DNA from: JADJOY01 sp046331705 [NCBI: bacterium]
GTDB lineage: Bacteria; JADJOY01
Length of the DNA: 64,000 nt
Reading direction: 5' to 3'
Assembly (NCBI GenBank): GCA_046331705.1
Contig: JAXLQJ010000031.1
Location: 21,859-85,858 of the forward strand
Under the pieces are notes generated by a model, which did no database searches, was not told where the DNA came from, and saw only the letters and a list, made by a program, of their open reading frames with translations. The first letter of the stretch is position 1, and each line of letters begins with the position of its first letter. The position numbers and the translations under genes are program-made. Shown here piece after piece: positions 43,850-53,325 of this stretch.

Positions 43850-44656
43850 TCAGCGCGGGCCGAAGAATAGCCGAGCGGCATTGTCGTGGAGATAAGCGCC
43901 GAGGGTTGCTTCGGGGAGGTCGAGCTTTCGCGCCTCGGCGAGGCAGCGGCCGAGGGGGATCGCCGGATGGTCGCTGGCGAAGATCACGCGGTCGCTGCCG
44001 CGGGTGCGCATGAAGTGGAGCAGCTCGGGCGGCAGGTACTTCGGCAGATACGCCGAGGTCATGAGGTGCAGGCCGCGGTACTTGAGCATGAGCCGGATCG
44101 CCACGCTCCACCACGGATCGGCGCCGTGGGCCATCACCAGCGTGAGCTCGGGGAACGCGAGGCAGACCTCGTCCAGATGGAGCGGGTCCTGGACGTGCGC
44201 GGGAGCCGGCGGACCGGGGATGCCGGTGGTGAGCGCCAGCGGCAGCGCGAGCTCGATGCACTTGGCGTAGAGCGGGAAGTAGCAGCGATCGCTGGGCGGT
44301 AGGCCCACGGTGAACGGTGTGACGCACGCGAGCGAGACCGGCGCCGAGCGCGCGTACGCAGCGAGCTCGCGAAGCGCCGCCGTGCCGCGTCGTGGATCGA
44401 GCTTGGCGGCGAGCCGGAAGCGCTCCGGGGCCGCTTCCGCGAACGACAGCACGTGGCGCGAGGGCGCGTCCGCGTCCGACATGAGCACGGCGCGCTCGAC
44501 GCCGTGCTCGTCCATCATCGCCAGCGCCTCCCCGACGCTCAGGTTCCGCCAATAGTCCTGGCCCGCGTGGAAGACGTCCTTGGCGGCGGCCTTCATGTAC
44601 TCGGGCATGCCCAGCTCGCCCATGTTGACGTTCAACCACCCGTCGATCGCACGCAT
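43850..44656 (-). CDS. Amidohydrolase 2 family protein (268 aa)
   Basis: A 268-residue TIM-barrel hydrolase-like protein, shorter than usual for the family. The N-terminus is AIDGWLNVNMG, without the HxH metal motif. MDEHGVERAVLMSDADAP, LVMAHGADPWW and IFASDHPAIPLGR keep the barrel pattern and the final Asp. The missing HxH suggests a mononuclear or metal-free active site. It lies 12 bases after the GH31 gene and 38 before the isoprenoid-fold gene, all on the minus strand, so it belongs to the Rieske operon. Confidence 0.82.
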   Translation of the reverse strand: MRAIDGWLNVNMGELGMPEYMKAAAKDVFHAGQDYWRNLSVGEALAMMDEHGVERAVLMSDADAPSRHVLSFAEAAPERFRLAAKLDPRRGTAALRELAAYARSAPVSLACVTPFTVGLPPSDRCYFPLYAKCIELALPLALTTGIPGPPAPAHVQDPLHLDEVCLAFPELTLVMAHGADPWWSVAIRLMLKYRGLHLMTSAYLPKYLPPELLHFMRTRGSDRVIFASDHPAIPLGRCLAEARKLDLPEATLGAYLHDNAARLFFGPR

Positions 44657-44668
44657 GCTCGCTCCCGT

Positions 44669-46837
44669 TCAGTCGTTGGCGCGGAAGGGTGTGGCGGCGT
44701 CGCCGCGGATGAACACCGGGATGGTGTCGAGCGGCGCCTCCACGAGCACCGTCGCGGGCCCGCTGAATCGCTGTCTCTCGTCCCACAGGCTGCGCCAGCT
44801 CCCCGCCGGGAAGTAGACCGAGCGCGCGCGCTCGCCGTTTCGCCACACCGGCGCGACCATCAAGTCGGGACCGAAGCCGTATTGATCCCAGCGATCGCCG
44901 AGGCGCGGGTCGTCGCGGTCGAGGAAGGGCATGGGCCGCACGATGGGCGCGCCGCTGGCGCCGGCCTCGCGCGCGGCGGCCGTGAGGTAGGGAAGCATGC
45001 GCTCGCGCAGCCGCGTGTAGCGGCGATAGATGCCGATCATCTCGTCGTCGTGGCTGGGCTCGGTGGGCATCCTCCACGGCGCGTGGTCGCCCGTGCCGCC
45101 GATCACCATGATCCCCGAGAACGCGGCGTACTCGATCCAGCGCGCGAAGACGTCGCGCTGCTTGAACTCGTAGTTGCCGCCGCCGTCGGATCCCCAGATC
45201 GGGTAGCCCATGAACGCCGCCCGTTGCTGGGCGATGATCGCCGCGCGCAGGCCGAGATCGGTGCCGGGGCCATTGCCGAAGATGGTGCTTCCCGGGTAGT
45301 CGCCGCCGCCGAAGACCGCGAACGCTTGGGTTCCGGTCCAGCCCGGCCGCGACCACAGCACCGTGTCGTCACCGCGCACGTCGGCGAGGGCGGAGCGATG
45401 GAGCTCGGCTTGAAGACGCGGGTACTCGTTGTGGACCTCGCGTCCGTTGCGGCCGTCGGCCCACACGTCGTCGGCGGTCGAGGGCAGGAACTCCTCGCCC
45501 CGATCGAGGCGCAAACCGTCGATGACGTTGTCGCGCACGAAGCCCGCGAGCTTGGCGCGCCGCAATCTCGGGCTTCCGGGTTGGTCACGTCGAGGACGAA
45601 GGTCTTGCCGCCGGTGTTGGAGCACAACGGCGGGCCGCTGGCGCGTGGTGCCAAGAAACCGCGAGCGAACGCCTCGAAGCCGTTGTCGCCCGGCTGATCG
45701 CCGCACGCCCACGTGCTCGACCACACGAGCACGCGATAGCCGCGCGCGTGCAGCGACGCGAGCATCGGCGTCGCGATGGCTCAGCCGCTCGGCGTCCCAT
45801 TCGAAGCGCGCGAGGCCGAAATTTCCTGGCATCCACGGGCGGTCGATCGAATACACGCCGGCGGAATGGAGGAAGCGCCTCGTATTGCGTCACGTCCTCG
45901 GCGACCTGCGCGTTCACGGCGCGGCCGTCGAGATCGGTGGCGCCGATGGCCAGCGTGTCGCGCCAGCGCCAATGGCGAAACGCCCAGTCGAGACGCGAAC
46001 GGGCGGCCCGTGAGGCGCGTGTACTCGTCGAGGATCGTCGCGTGGTCGGGGCCGACAGAGGTGGAAGCGCAGCTGCGCCGATGCGGCGCCGAGTGGGACG
46101 CCGTTTCGAAGCGGTAGCTCACGACGCGGGCATCGCTCTTCGCCACGTCGAAGGAGCCGATCGCCGTGCCGTCCACCAGCAACCCGTAGCCGCGCGAGCT
46201 CTGGAAGAAGGCGCATGAAGCGAGAACGTCGGTCACGTACATCTCGACGGTCTCGCCCTTGCGGTCGAGCGATCCTGCTCGACGGGCTGCTCTTCGATCG
46301 GCAGCCCGGTGGGCGGCGGTGGCGGTGAATCGCGAAGCCGCTCGGTCAAGCCGTAGATGCGCTCGTCGGTCGGCGTGACGATGCGATCGCCCACCGCGGC
46401 GACCGACGAATCCTCGGGCGGTGTCACCTCGACGGCGACGGTGCGCGGCGTCTCGAAGCAGGGATGCCGTGGCCTCACGCCCCTCGTCGGTGGCGATGGC
46501 GAGCTCGACGCCGCTGCCGCGAATGGCCACTCGGCGCACGGCGCCGAGCTCGTGGCGCTCGTCGCCGCGCTCGTAGAACACCCCGCCCGAGTCGCTTTCC
46601 GCCGCCGCGGCTGCGCCGCCGTCGAAGGTCAGTGACCACCGGAACCGCTCTCGATCGATCTCGAGCGCCGCCGCGAGGTCGAAGCCACGCGCACCACACC
46701 CGCATCCACGCTGACCACGCCGACGGCGAGGACTTCGGTGATTCACCCGTCACATGCTGCAGCAAGGGCGAGGCTCGCCGCGACCAGAATGGGCACCGCC
46801 GAACGGCGCGTCCTGGCCGATCGATCCACGCGCGCAC
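44669..46837 (-). pseudogene. GH31 alpha-glycosidase lipoprotein, frameshifted as read
   Basis: The C-terminal half is clean: VIDGLRLDRGEEFLPSTADD with the probable nucleophile Asp, TVLWSRPGWTGTQAFAVFGG, then GYPIWGSDGGG and GFGPDLMVAPVWRNGERARS. These are hallmarks of glycoside hydrolase family 31 (YicI-like). The N-terminal half, above about 45560, is readable only by switching frames several times (for example GPDHATILDEYTRLTGRPF and NAQVAEDVTQYEAL). At the very start SAVPILVAASLALAAACDG looks like a lipoprotein signal with a lipobox Cys. Either a new pseudogene or indel errors. It would remove alpha-linked sugar from a glycoside. Confidence 0.72.
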
Positions 46838-46959
46838 CGAGGGGGCGCGTGAGCTTCGCTCCAGGTTGCGAGCGATCCTGGGCGACCTGTCGGTCGCCCC
46901 TGCGGATCTCCACCGTCATCACCGCGGTGCAGGCGAGGCGCGAGCCCGCCGCGCGGAGA

Positions 46960-48270
46960 TCACTCGATGGGCGACATCATGGCGGTGGTGAGCTGCTTCA
47001 CCACCTGGCCGCAGGTGACAGGGTGCGGCGTGTCGCCCTCCACCCGTGATCCGCCGCGCTGGCTCTTCGGCGTCACGTCCACGTCGGCGGCCTCGGCGCG
47101 CAGCGCCGCGACCGTGGCGCGTTCGCGGGGTCGATGGCGGAACGGATCGAAGCGGAAATGCCGCAGCGCGTTCGCGAACGTCACCTTCTCGATCACCTCG
47201 TTGGAAAGCCCGGTGAGCTCGTCGAAGAGCAGCTCGGGCGAGCGCGGCCAGGTGGTGTCCGAGTGCGGGTAATCGCATTCCCAGGTGACGTTGTCGACGT
47301 TCATCGAGCCGAGATCGCGCAGTCCCGTGCGATCGGAGATGAAACAGGTCACGATTCGCTCGGCGAAAATCTCGCTCGGCCGCTTGGAGCCGAAGCGCTG
47401 GTGCGTCCATAGGCGGTGGTGCGCGTAGACGTAGTCGATCCGCTCCTGGAAATACGGCACCCACCCGATCCCGCCTTCGCTGAGCGCGAACTTGATGCTC
47501 GGGAACTTGCGCAACATCGGAGACCAGATGAGGTCGGAGGCGCAGTTCACGACGTTGAGGGGGATGAGCGTGATCATGACGTCGATGGGCGCGTCCATCG
47601 ACGTGAAGTACATCCCTTCGCTGGAGCCGATGTGGAGGCAGACGATCGTGCCCTCGTCCTCGCACGCCTTCCATAGCGGGTCCCAATGGTCGCTGTGGTA
47701 GGTGGGCAAGCCGACCTTGCCGGGCTGGTCGCAGAGCGTGATCGCGTGGCAGCCCTTCCGCGCCACGCGCCGCACCTCCTGCGCCGCGAGCGCGGGATCC
47801 CAGAGCGGCACCAGCGCCAGCGGGATGAAGCGGTCGGGCGCCGAGCAGCACCAATCGTCGATGTGCCAATCGTTGTAGGCCTGTAGGCAGGCGAGCGAGA
47901 GCTCCTTGTCCTTCGCCTTCAAGAAGATCTGGCCCGCGAGTCCCGTGAACGACGGGAAGCACAGCGACGCGAGCACTCCGTTCGCGTTCATGTCGCGTAC
48001 CCGCTCGCGAACGTCGTAGCAGCCGGCGCGGAGCTGATCGAACGCCGTGGGCTCGATGCCGTATTCCTCCGGCGGGCGCCCCGCGACGGCGTTGAGGCCG
48101 ATGTTCGGAAGCTGCTGGCCTTCGAAGAGCCACACGTCGCTGCCGTCCTTCTTGCGGACGATGCGCGGCGCGCGCTCGCGCCACGTGGCGGGCAGGTGGC
48201 GCGCGAAGAGGTCGGCCGGCTCGACGACGTGGTCGTCGATGCTCACCAGGATCAAGTCTTCGACGCGCAT
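46960..48270 (-). CDS. Amidohydrolase 2 family protein (436 aa)
   Basis: A 436-residue metal-dependent hydrolase of the amidohydrolase-2 group often found with Rieske oxygenases and CoA ligases. The motifs are VSIDDHVVEPADLF at the N-terminus, TIVCLHIGSSEGMYF, FALSEGGIGWVPYFQERIDY and TWECDYPHSDTTWPRS with the final Asp/His cluster. It starts 16 bases after the Rieske gene, so it is the second gene of that operon. Carbon-carbon or ester cleavage of a ring-opening product is plausible but the substrate is unknown. Confidence 0.9.
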   Translation of the reverse strand: MRVEDLILVSIDDHVVEPADLFARHLPATWRERAPRIVRKKDGSDVWLFEGQQLPNIGLNAVAGRPPEEYGIEPTAFDQLRAGCYDVRERVRDMNANGVLASLCFPSFTGLAGQIFLKAKDKELSLACLQAYNDWHIDDWCCSAPDRFIPLALVPLWDPALAAQEVRRVARKGCHAITLCDQPGKVGLPTYHSDHWDPLWKACEDEGTIVCLHIGSSEGMYFTSMDAPIDVMITLIPLNVVNCASDLIWSPMLRKFPSIKFALSEGGIGWVPYFQERIDYVYAHHRLWTHQRFGSKRPSEIFAERIVTCFISDRTGLRDLGSMNVDNVTWECDYPHSDTTWPRSPELLFDELTGLSNEVIEKVTFANALRHFRFDPFRHRPRERATVAALRAEAADVDVTPKSQRGGSRVEGDTPHPVTCGQVVKQLTTAMMSPIE

Positions 48271-48286
48271 GCGTTGGCTCCGCGGA

Positions 48287-49234
48287 TCACCACGTGGTGC
48301 TGAAGAATTGCTTCATCCAGCGACGATAGGTTCCGAACGGCCCGTCGCCTTCCACGAGCATCGGCCTGGTGAGATAGGCCTTGTTTTCCCAGATCGGGAT
48401 GTCCTGGTGCATCTGCTTCTCGAGGTCGCGGATGATGGCGGCGCCCACGCCGTGCTGGTCGCTGGCGCCGTCGACGGCGTGAACCGAGTACGCGAACGTG
48501 ACGTCCGTGGTTTCTTCGTCGATCGGCGTGGCGGTATTCACCATCCAGGTCTCGATGATTCCCGTGAGGTGTACGGTCTGGAATGCCGGGCCGTAATCGG
48601 TGGTGTCGATCCCGCCGGCGATCTCGCCCTTGGGCGTGCCGAGCTTCATCCGCGACTGGCAACGCAGGATCGGCCCGTCGGCCTCGACGGTGCTCTCGGG
48701 CATGGTGTGGGCGCCGTGGACGTACACGAAATGCGCGCGATCCACGGCGTTCTCGTTCATGTCGAGCCAGCGGCTCTTCACCGTCCAGCGCAGGATGCGG
48801 TAGGGCGTCCAGTTGGGCTGCCGGTAGTGCGGCAGCTCCGGCAGCTCGAAGCTCGGGGGGGCGTCCTGGTCGTGGTGCCAAACGAGCACCAGCCCGTTCT
48901 TCTCGCAGGTCGGCCACGCGCGAATGCGCGCGTTCGCCGGCAGCCGATCGCTGTACGGCACGTGCTTGCAGGCGCCATCCGCGCCCCATTCCCAGGCGTG
49001 GAAGGGGCAGCGAATGCGGTCGCCCTCGACGATCCTGCCGCCCACGCCGAGGTTGGCGCCGAGATGCGGACAGATCGCGTCGAGCACGTGCGCGTGCCCA
49101 GCCGAGTCGCGAAACAGCACCAGGTCGCGACCCAGGTAGTGGGCCGCGTGGAGCTCGCCGGGCTTCAGATCGTCCGAGTAGGCGACCCGGAACCAGCCGT
49201 TCGCGTACGCAGGGAAAGGGAAGCGGCTCGCCAT
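48287..49234 (-). CDS. Rieske non-heme iron oxygenase, KshA-like
   Basis: A 315-residue oxygenase alpha subunit. The Rieske centre is ICPHLGANLG...RCPFHAWEW (CxH and CxxH). The mononuclear iron site is NENAVDRAHFVYVHG. The segment KHVPYSDRLPANARIRAW resembles 3-ketosteroid 9-alpha-hydroxylase (KshA), so a steroid- or terpenoid-like ring is a good guess. The ATG at 49234 is preferred over upstream starts because a perfect operator lies at 49269-49285 and would otherwise be inside the gene. No reductase or ferredoxin gene is adjacent, so electrons come from elsewhere. Confidence 0.9.
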   Translation of the reverse strand: MASRFPFPAYANGWFRVAYSDDLKPGELHAAHYLGRDLVLFRDSAGHAHVLDAICPHLGANLGVGGRIVEGDRIRCPFHAWEWGADGACKHVPYSDRLPANARIRAWPTCEKNGLVLVWHHDQDAPPSFELPELPHYRQPNWTPYRILRWTVKSRWLDMNENAVDRAHFVYVHGAHTMPESTVEADGPILRCQSRMKLGTPKGEIAGGIDTTDYGPAFQTVHLTGIIETWMVNTATPIDEETTDVTFAYSVHAVDGASDQHGVGAAIIRDLEKQMHQDIPIWENKAYLTRPMLVEGDGPFGTYRRWMKQFFSTTW

Positions 49235-49268
49235 CGGCGCCTCGCTCGGCGGTGGATCGCCGTTCGTT

Positions 49269-49285
49269 TTTGACGGATCGTCAAA
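49269..49285. promoter_or_regulatory. Predicted TetR operator, TTTGACG-GAT-CGTCAAA
   Basis: A perfect 7-3-7 inverted repeat 35 bases before the Rieske oxygenase ATG, flanked by further A/T that extends the symmetry (TTTTTGACG / CGTCAAAAA). The core equals the repeat at 12772 read on the other strand. Its location fits a repressor that blocks transcription start of the Rieske operon. Confidence 0.75.
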
Positions 49286-49536
49286 AACCACCTTAGCCCT
49301 GGAAAAGTGGGCACGCAAGGGCGAAGCCACGTCGGAGGCGGGCGCGCGCCCCAAGCGCGTTCGTCGCCCGTCGGCGTGCAGCGGTCAGCGATCGTGGCCT
49401 CGGCGCGGTGATAGCTCTTGGCTACTGAATCGAGACAAAAGTTGTATTGGGCGGATCACGTGTCGAGGTGCATGTTGGGCTCGCCGAGCGGGGCCATGCC
49501 GGTCTCGCGCAACGGAACGAAAGGCAGGAAACGACC

Positions 49537-50013
49537 ATGTATCCGAGTCCCAGCAAGCTCTCCGAAGTCGCTCGCCAGTCGCTCTCGGAGACCCTCAACG
49601 CGCGTCTCGCCGACGGCCTGGATCTCTTCAGTCAGATCAAAGTCGCGCACTGGAACATCAAGGGGCCGCAGTTCCCGTCGTTGCACCCGCTCTTCGAGAC
49701 CTTTGCGGTGAGCCTCGCGAACCACAACGACGCCATCGCCGAGCGCGCCGTCACGCTCGGCGGCAAGGCGTACGGTACGGCGCGGCGGGTGGCGCGCTCG
49801 TCGCGGCTCCCCGAGTATCCCGAGGAGACGACCCGCGACATGGAGCACGTGGCGCTGCTCGCGGACCGGATCGAGGCCTATCTCGACGGCTTGCGCGAGT
49901 CCCGTGCCGTCGCCGAGCGCGCCGGCGACACGGACACGGTCGATCTGCTGACCGGTATCGTCACCGAGTTCGAGAAGCACGCCTGGTTCCTGCGGGCGTC
50001 GCTGGCGAGCTGA
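49537..50013 (+). CDS. dps: Dps-like ferritin-family protein
   Basis: A 158-residue four-helix-bundle iron-storage/DNA-protection protein. The inter-subunit ferroxidase site is visible in QIKVAHWNIKGPQF and ETFAVSLANHNDAIAERAVT, supplying His, Asp and Glu ligands. The N-terminus is short and not strongly basic, so DNA binding may be weak. CAGGAAACGACC precedes the ATG. It stands alone, 250 bases away from the divergent Rieske promoter. Confidence 0.93.
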   Translation: MYPSPSKLSEVARQSLSETLNARLADGLDLFSQIKVAHWNIKGPQFPSLHPLFETFAVSLANHNDAIAERAVTLGGKAYGTARRVARSSRLPEYPEETTRDMEHVALLADRIEAYLDGLRESRAVAERAGDTDTVDLLTGIVTEFEKHAWFLRASLAS

Positions 50014-50227
50014 GCGTGAGGTCTCGTTGGAGCGCGGCGCGCCGTCGCTGCCGAGGGAGGCGAGCGATGGCCACGATGGCGCTCTTCGGTGCGCGGTCCG
50101 GTGCGTTGCGCGCCGCGTCCGGACCGGACCATCGGCTCTTCCTCCGGACCGTGGGGTTGGCTCGGCCGCGCGGCGCGTCGCGATCGGGGCTGGTCGCATG
50201 GGCAGGATCGAGGTTGCGCGGATCGTG

Positions 50228-51094
50228 TCAGGCGTCTCGCGCGCAGCGGAACCCGTAGCTATAGCCCCAGAACGACGGTCCGAGCGCGCCGCGATGCGTG
50301 GCACGCAGCGAGAACGCGGTATTGAGCCACGACCCGCCGCGCACGACCCGCTCGGTTCCGGTGGCCGGACCGGATGGGTTCGTGGCCGGGCTCTCCGCGT
50401 AGTAGCCGGCGCCGAACCAGTCCCCGACCCACTCCCAGACATTCCCCGCCATGTCGAGCGCGCCATGCGGAGACGTGCCGGCCGGACGCGAGCCCACGAC
50501 GTTGGTACCGCCGATCCCGCACCCGCTGCCGCCGTTGCCGGGATCGTTCATCAGCGCGTACGCGCAGCTCGGCGAATCGGCCCCCCACGGATAGGTGCGC
50601 ATGTCGCGACCTCGTGCCGCCTTCTCCCACTCCGCCTCCGTGGGAAGGCGCTTGCCCGACCACGAGCAGTGGGACTGCGCCTTGGCCCAGTCCACGCAGT
50701 TGACGGGATGAGCGCCGCGGGTTGGCGCGTCCCAATTGCACGCGGAGTTGGTGCCGTACGTTTCGTTCGGCGCGGCGCAGGCGGACGCCGCGACACACTC
50801 CGCGTACGCGTCCACGGTCACCTCCCAACGGTCGATCCAGTACGCGCTCAGGCTCACGCTGTGCACCGGCGTCTCGACCTCCGAGCCGCTCGCCGATCCC
50901 ATGGAGAAGTCGCCCGCAGGCACGAACACCATCTCGGGATCGCAGGTCGTGGGAGGTTCGCTGTGCGTCCACGCACAGCTGTCGGCCGACTCGAAGCCGT
51001 TCTGCCACACGAGCTCGGGTTGGCTGGCCAACACCACGGACCGCCAGGCGAGCACGATTCCGACTCCGACCGTCGCAGCCCCTCGTCGCGGCAT
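50228..51094 (-). CDS. Secreted FGE/SUMF1-domain protein, second copy
   Basis: A 288-residue relative of the protein at 20753-21676. An N-terminal export segment (AATVGVGIVLAWRSVVLAS) is followed by WQNGFESADSCAW, then the FGE-type domain: MVFVPAGDFSMGS, WEVTVDAYAECV, GKRLPTEAEWEKAARGR, YPWGADSPSC, GALDMAGNVWEWVGDWF, VVRGGSWLN and GFRCA. Several extra Cys pairs suggest disulfides in the periplasm. No sulfatase or other target gene is adjacent. The shared NGFESADxCAW leader indicates a paralogous pair. Confidence 0.88.
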   Translation of the reverse strand: MPRRGAATVGVGIVLAWRSVVLASQPELVWQNGFESADSCAWTHSEPPTTCDPEMVFVPAGDFSMGSASGSEVETPVHSVSLSAYWIDRWEVTVDAYAECVAASACAAPNETYGTNSACNWDAPTRGAHPVNCVDWAKAQSHCSWSGKRLPTEAEWEKAARGRDMRTYPWGADSPSCAYALMNDPGNGGSGCGIGGTNVVGSRPAGTSPHGALDMAGNVWEWVGDWFGAGYYAESPATNPSGPATGTERVVRGGSWLNTAFSLRATHRGALGPSFWGYSYGFRCARDA

Positions 51095-51196
51095 CCGAGG
51101 TCCTCCCGCTGCGCGAACGTAGCACCTGGCTGAAGCACACCCGCAGCTTCGCCGCGAGACGGGGTGTCGCGTGGCCGACCCGCGGGCGCTCGGAGA

Positions 51197-52012
51197 TCAG
51201 CGCGGCGTCGCGAATCGCTCACACGCGGCGCGGGTGACCTCGTCGAGCGGGTAGTAGGCCTCGATGCGCAGCTCCTGGACGAGCACGTTCTGCGGCGCAC
51301 TGAAGGCGGTGAGTGTGGTCAGGAAGCTCAGCACCTCGTCGCCGGCGGCGAGGCGAAGGGTGAAGCACGGCTGCGCCGGCTCCGAGAGATCGGGCTGGCG
51401 CCATTCCTTGGGGATGTCGGGAAGCGCCAGCAGCCGGCCGAGAAGTGCAGAGACCGAGCCGTCGTCGAGCTCGCCGAGCGCTTCGCGGTGCAGCCGATCG
51501 AGGGTGAGCCGTGCGGTTTGGTCCCAGTTCAGGATGAACGGCTTGAGCTGCGCCGGATCGAACATCGCGTCCAGCAGGTTGAAGGTGGCCGGGTCGGGCG
51601 GTGCCGGCAGGATGTGTGCGAGCAGTGCGAAGGCACCGGCGTTGGCGTCGATGAGGTCGTAGGTACGGCTCATGATCGCGAGCGGGAAGGGCTCGTGCTT
51701 CGCCTTCATCTGCTCGAGGGTGGCGCGGATGAGGTCGGGCAGCGCGCCGCGATCGGCATCGCCGAACTCGGCGTCGAAGCCCGCCGCGCGCAGCAGCGCA
51801 TTCTGATCGCGTAACGGCACGTCGAGCGTGGCGCCGAGGCGCAGCGCCATGTCGCGGCTGGGCTTGGCGCGGCCGGTCTCGAGGAAGCTCACGTGGCGCG
51901 CGGACACCTCGGCGGCGAGCGCCAGATCGAGCTGGCTCAAGCCGCGGCGCGCGCGCCAATGCTTGAGCAGCGCGGGAAAGAGGCCGGCGTTGGGGATGGC
52001 TCGATTCGTCAT
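51197..52012 (-). CDS. XRE-family regulator with MmyB-like ligand domain
   Basis: A 271-residue transcription factor. The N-terminal helix-turn-helix is RGLSQLDLALAAEVSARHVSF, directly followed by LETGRAKPSRDMALRLGATL. The rest is an MmyB-like PAS-type ligand-binding domain: PLAIMSRTYDLIDANAGAFA, PFILNWDQTARLTLDRLHRE and a C-terminal FTLRLAAGDEVLSFLTTLTA block. Such regulators usually control the divergent neighbour, here an alpha/beta hydrolase 113 bases away. The inducer is possibly a fatty acid (in the MmyB structure a lipid is bound). Confidence 0.9.
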   Translation of the reverse strand: MTNRAIPNAGLFPALLKHWRARRGLSQLDLALAAEVSARHVSFLETGRAKPSRDMALRLGATLDVPLRDQNALLRAAGFDAEFGDADRGALPDLIRATLEQMKAKHEPFPLAIMSRTYDLIDANAGAFALLAHILPAPPDPATFNLLDAMFDPAQLKPFILNWDQTARLTLDRLHREALGELDDGSVSALLGRLLALPDIPKEWRQPDLSEPAQPCFTLRLAAGDEVLSFLTTLTAFSAPQNVLVQELRIEAYYPLDEVTRAACERFATPR

Positions 52013-52125
52013 GGCGGCATGGTCGCTCCGTGACGCGCCATCGTCACTTACCTGGCGAGGTCGTTGCGGCGAGGGGGCGGAGCGCGCACCTTCCCGTCAC
52101 ACCCGCTCGCGAGGAGGAACGCATC

Positions 52126-53013
52126 ATGGCCACGCTCACCGAAGCCGACGTCGCCCGCGCGCTCCGTGCCGCCGACGTCACCCGCATCGACGTCGGCAAC
52201 GCACGTCTCGCGCATTGGAAGCTCGGCACCGGACCCGATCTGGTCTTCGTCCACGGCTGGCCACTTCACTCGGCGACCTACCGCGCGGTGGTGCCGGCGC
52301 TCGCCGATTCGTTCACCTGTCACCTCGTCGATCTGCCGGGTGCCGGGCGCTCGCAGCACGACGCAAGCAACGACTTCACGCTGCGCGGGATGGCGGCGTC
52401 GCTGCGGCGGGCGCTGGATGCTCTCGGGCTGGCCCGCTACGGGCTCGTGGCCCACGACAGCGGCGCGGGAATCGCGCGCTTCGTGGCGGCCGACGACGCG
52501 CGAGTCGCCGGCATGGTGTTCGGCGACACCGAGATCCCTGGGCACACGCCGTGGCTCATCGCGCTCTATCGAACGACGCTCGCCGTCCCCGGTGGCGTGG
52601 AGGTGGTGCGCGCGCTGCTCAGGCTCGGCGCCGTACGCCGCTCACCGCTCGGCTTCGGGGGTTGCTTTCGTGACCCGCGCTTCGTCGACGGCGATTTCGA
52701 CGCGTGGTTCGTGCGGCCCCTGCTCACCGACCGGCATTACCTCGACGCTCAGCTCGGACTGTTGCGTCATCTGGATGCGAGCGAGGTGGAGCGCCTCCGC
52801 GACGTGCACGCGAAGATCCGGGTCCCCGTGCGGCTGGTGTGGGGCACCGACGATCCGATCTTTCCGATCGCGAAGGCGCGCGCGATGCAGAGCCAGTTCG
52901 CCGGGCGCGTCGATTGGGTGGAGATTCCCGGCGCCCGCGCGTTCCACCACGAGGACCACGCCGACCACTTCGCCGCTCAGGTGCGCGAGCACTTCACGCG
53001 CGTCTTCGCGTGA
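52126..53013 (+). CDS. Alpha/beta hydrolase with HDxG nucleophile
   Basis: A 295-residue alpha/beta-hydrolase. LVFVHGWPLHSATY supplies the HG oxyanion strand. The nucleophile elbow reads VAHDSGAGIARF, where the HDxG pattern gives Asp, as in haloalkane dehalogenases and epoxide hydrolases, though a Ser in the same loop is possible. The catalytic Asp/His end is WGTDDPIFPIAKA and GARAFHHEDHADHF. GAGGAGG before the ATG fixes the start. It is divergent from the XRE/MmyB-type regulator, which likely controls it. Confidence 0.88.
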   Translation: MATLTEADVARALRAADVTRIDVGNARLAHWKLGTGPDLVFVHGWPLHSATYRAVVPALADSFTCHLVDLPGAGRSQHDASNDFTLRGMAASLRRALDALGLARYGLVAHDSGAGIARFVAADDARVAGMVFGDTEIPGHTPWLIALYRTTLAVPGGVEVVRALLRLGAVRRSPLGFGGCFRDPRFVDGDFDAWFVRPLLTDRHYLDAQLGLLRHLDASEVERLRDVHAKIRVPVRLVWGTDDPIFPIAKARAMQSQFAGRVDWVEIPGARAFHHEDHADHFAAQVREHFTRVFA

Positions 53014-53073
53014 AACGGCCGTCGATTGAGTGCTCGGGCCCCCCTCCGGTACGATCCACCTATGGAGGTGGCT

Positions 53074-53325
53074 ATGGAGCTCAGCAAGAAGACCACGATT
53101 CTCTTTCCGCCGGAGCTGCACGAGCGCTTGATTCGTCTGGCGAAACGGCGGCGGACCAGCCTCGGTGCGCTGATTCGCCGCGCGTGCGAACGGGAGTACG
53201 GCCAAGCCTCTGCCGAGGAACGTGTGGCGGCGGTACGTGAGCTCGAGTCGCTGGGTCTGCCGGTGGCGTCCCCTCGCGTGATGAAGCGGCAGTCGGTCAT
53301 CGCAGTCGAAGACGCGCCGTCGTGA
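53074..53325 (+). CDS. VapB-like ribbon-helix-helix antitoxin
   Basis: An 83-residue antitoxin candidate: KKTTILFPPELHERLIRLAK and then RRRTSLGALIRRACEREYG form a ribbon-helix-helix, followed by a flexible tail for toxin binding. GGAGGTG three bases before the ATG at 53074 favours that start over the ATG at 53062. The stop TGA overlaps the toxin ATG (TGATG). Unlike the pair at 12.8-13.5 kb, both genes here are intact. Confidence 0.82.
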   Translation: MELSKKTTILFPPELHERLIRLAKRRRTSLGALIRRACEREYGQASAEERVAAVRELESLGLPVASPRVMKRQSVIAVEDAPS

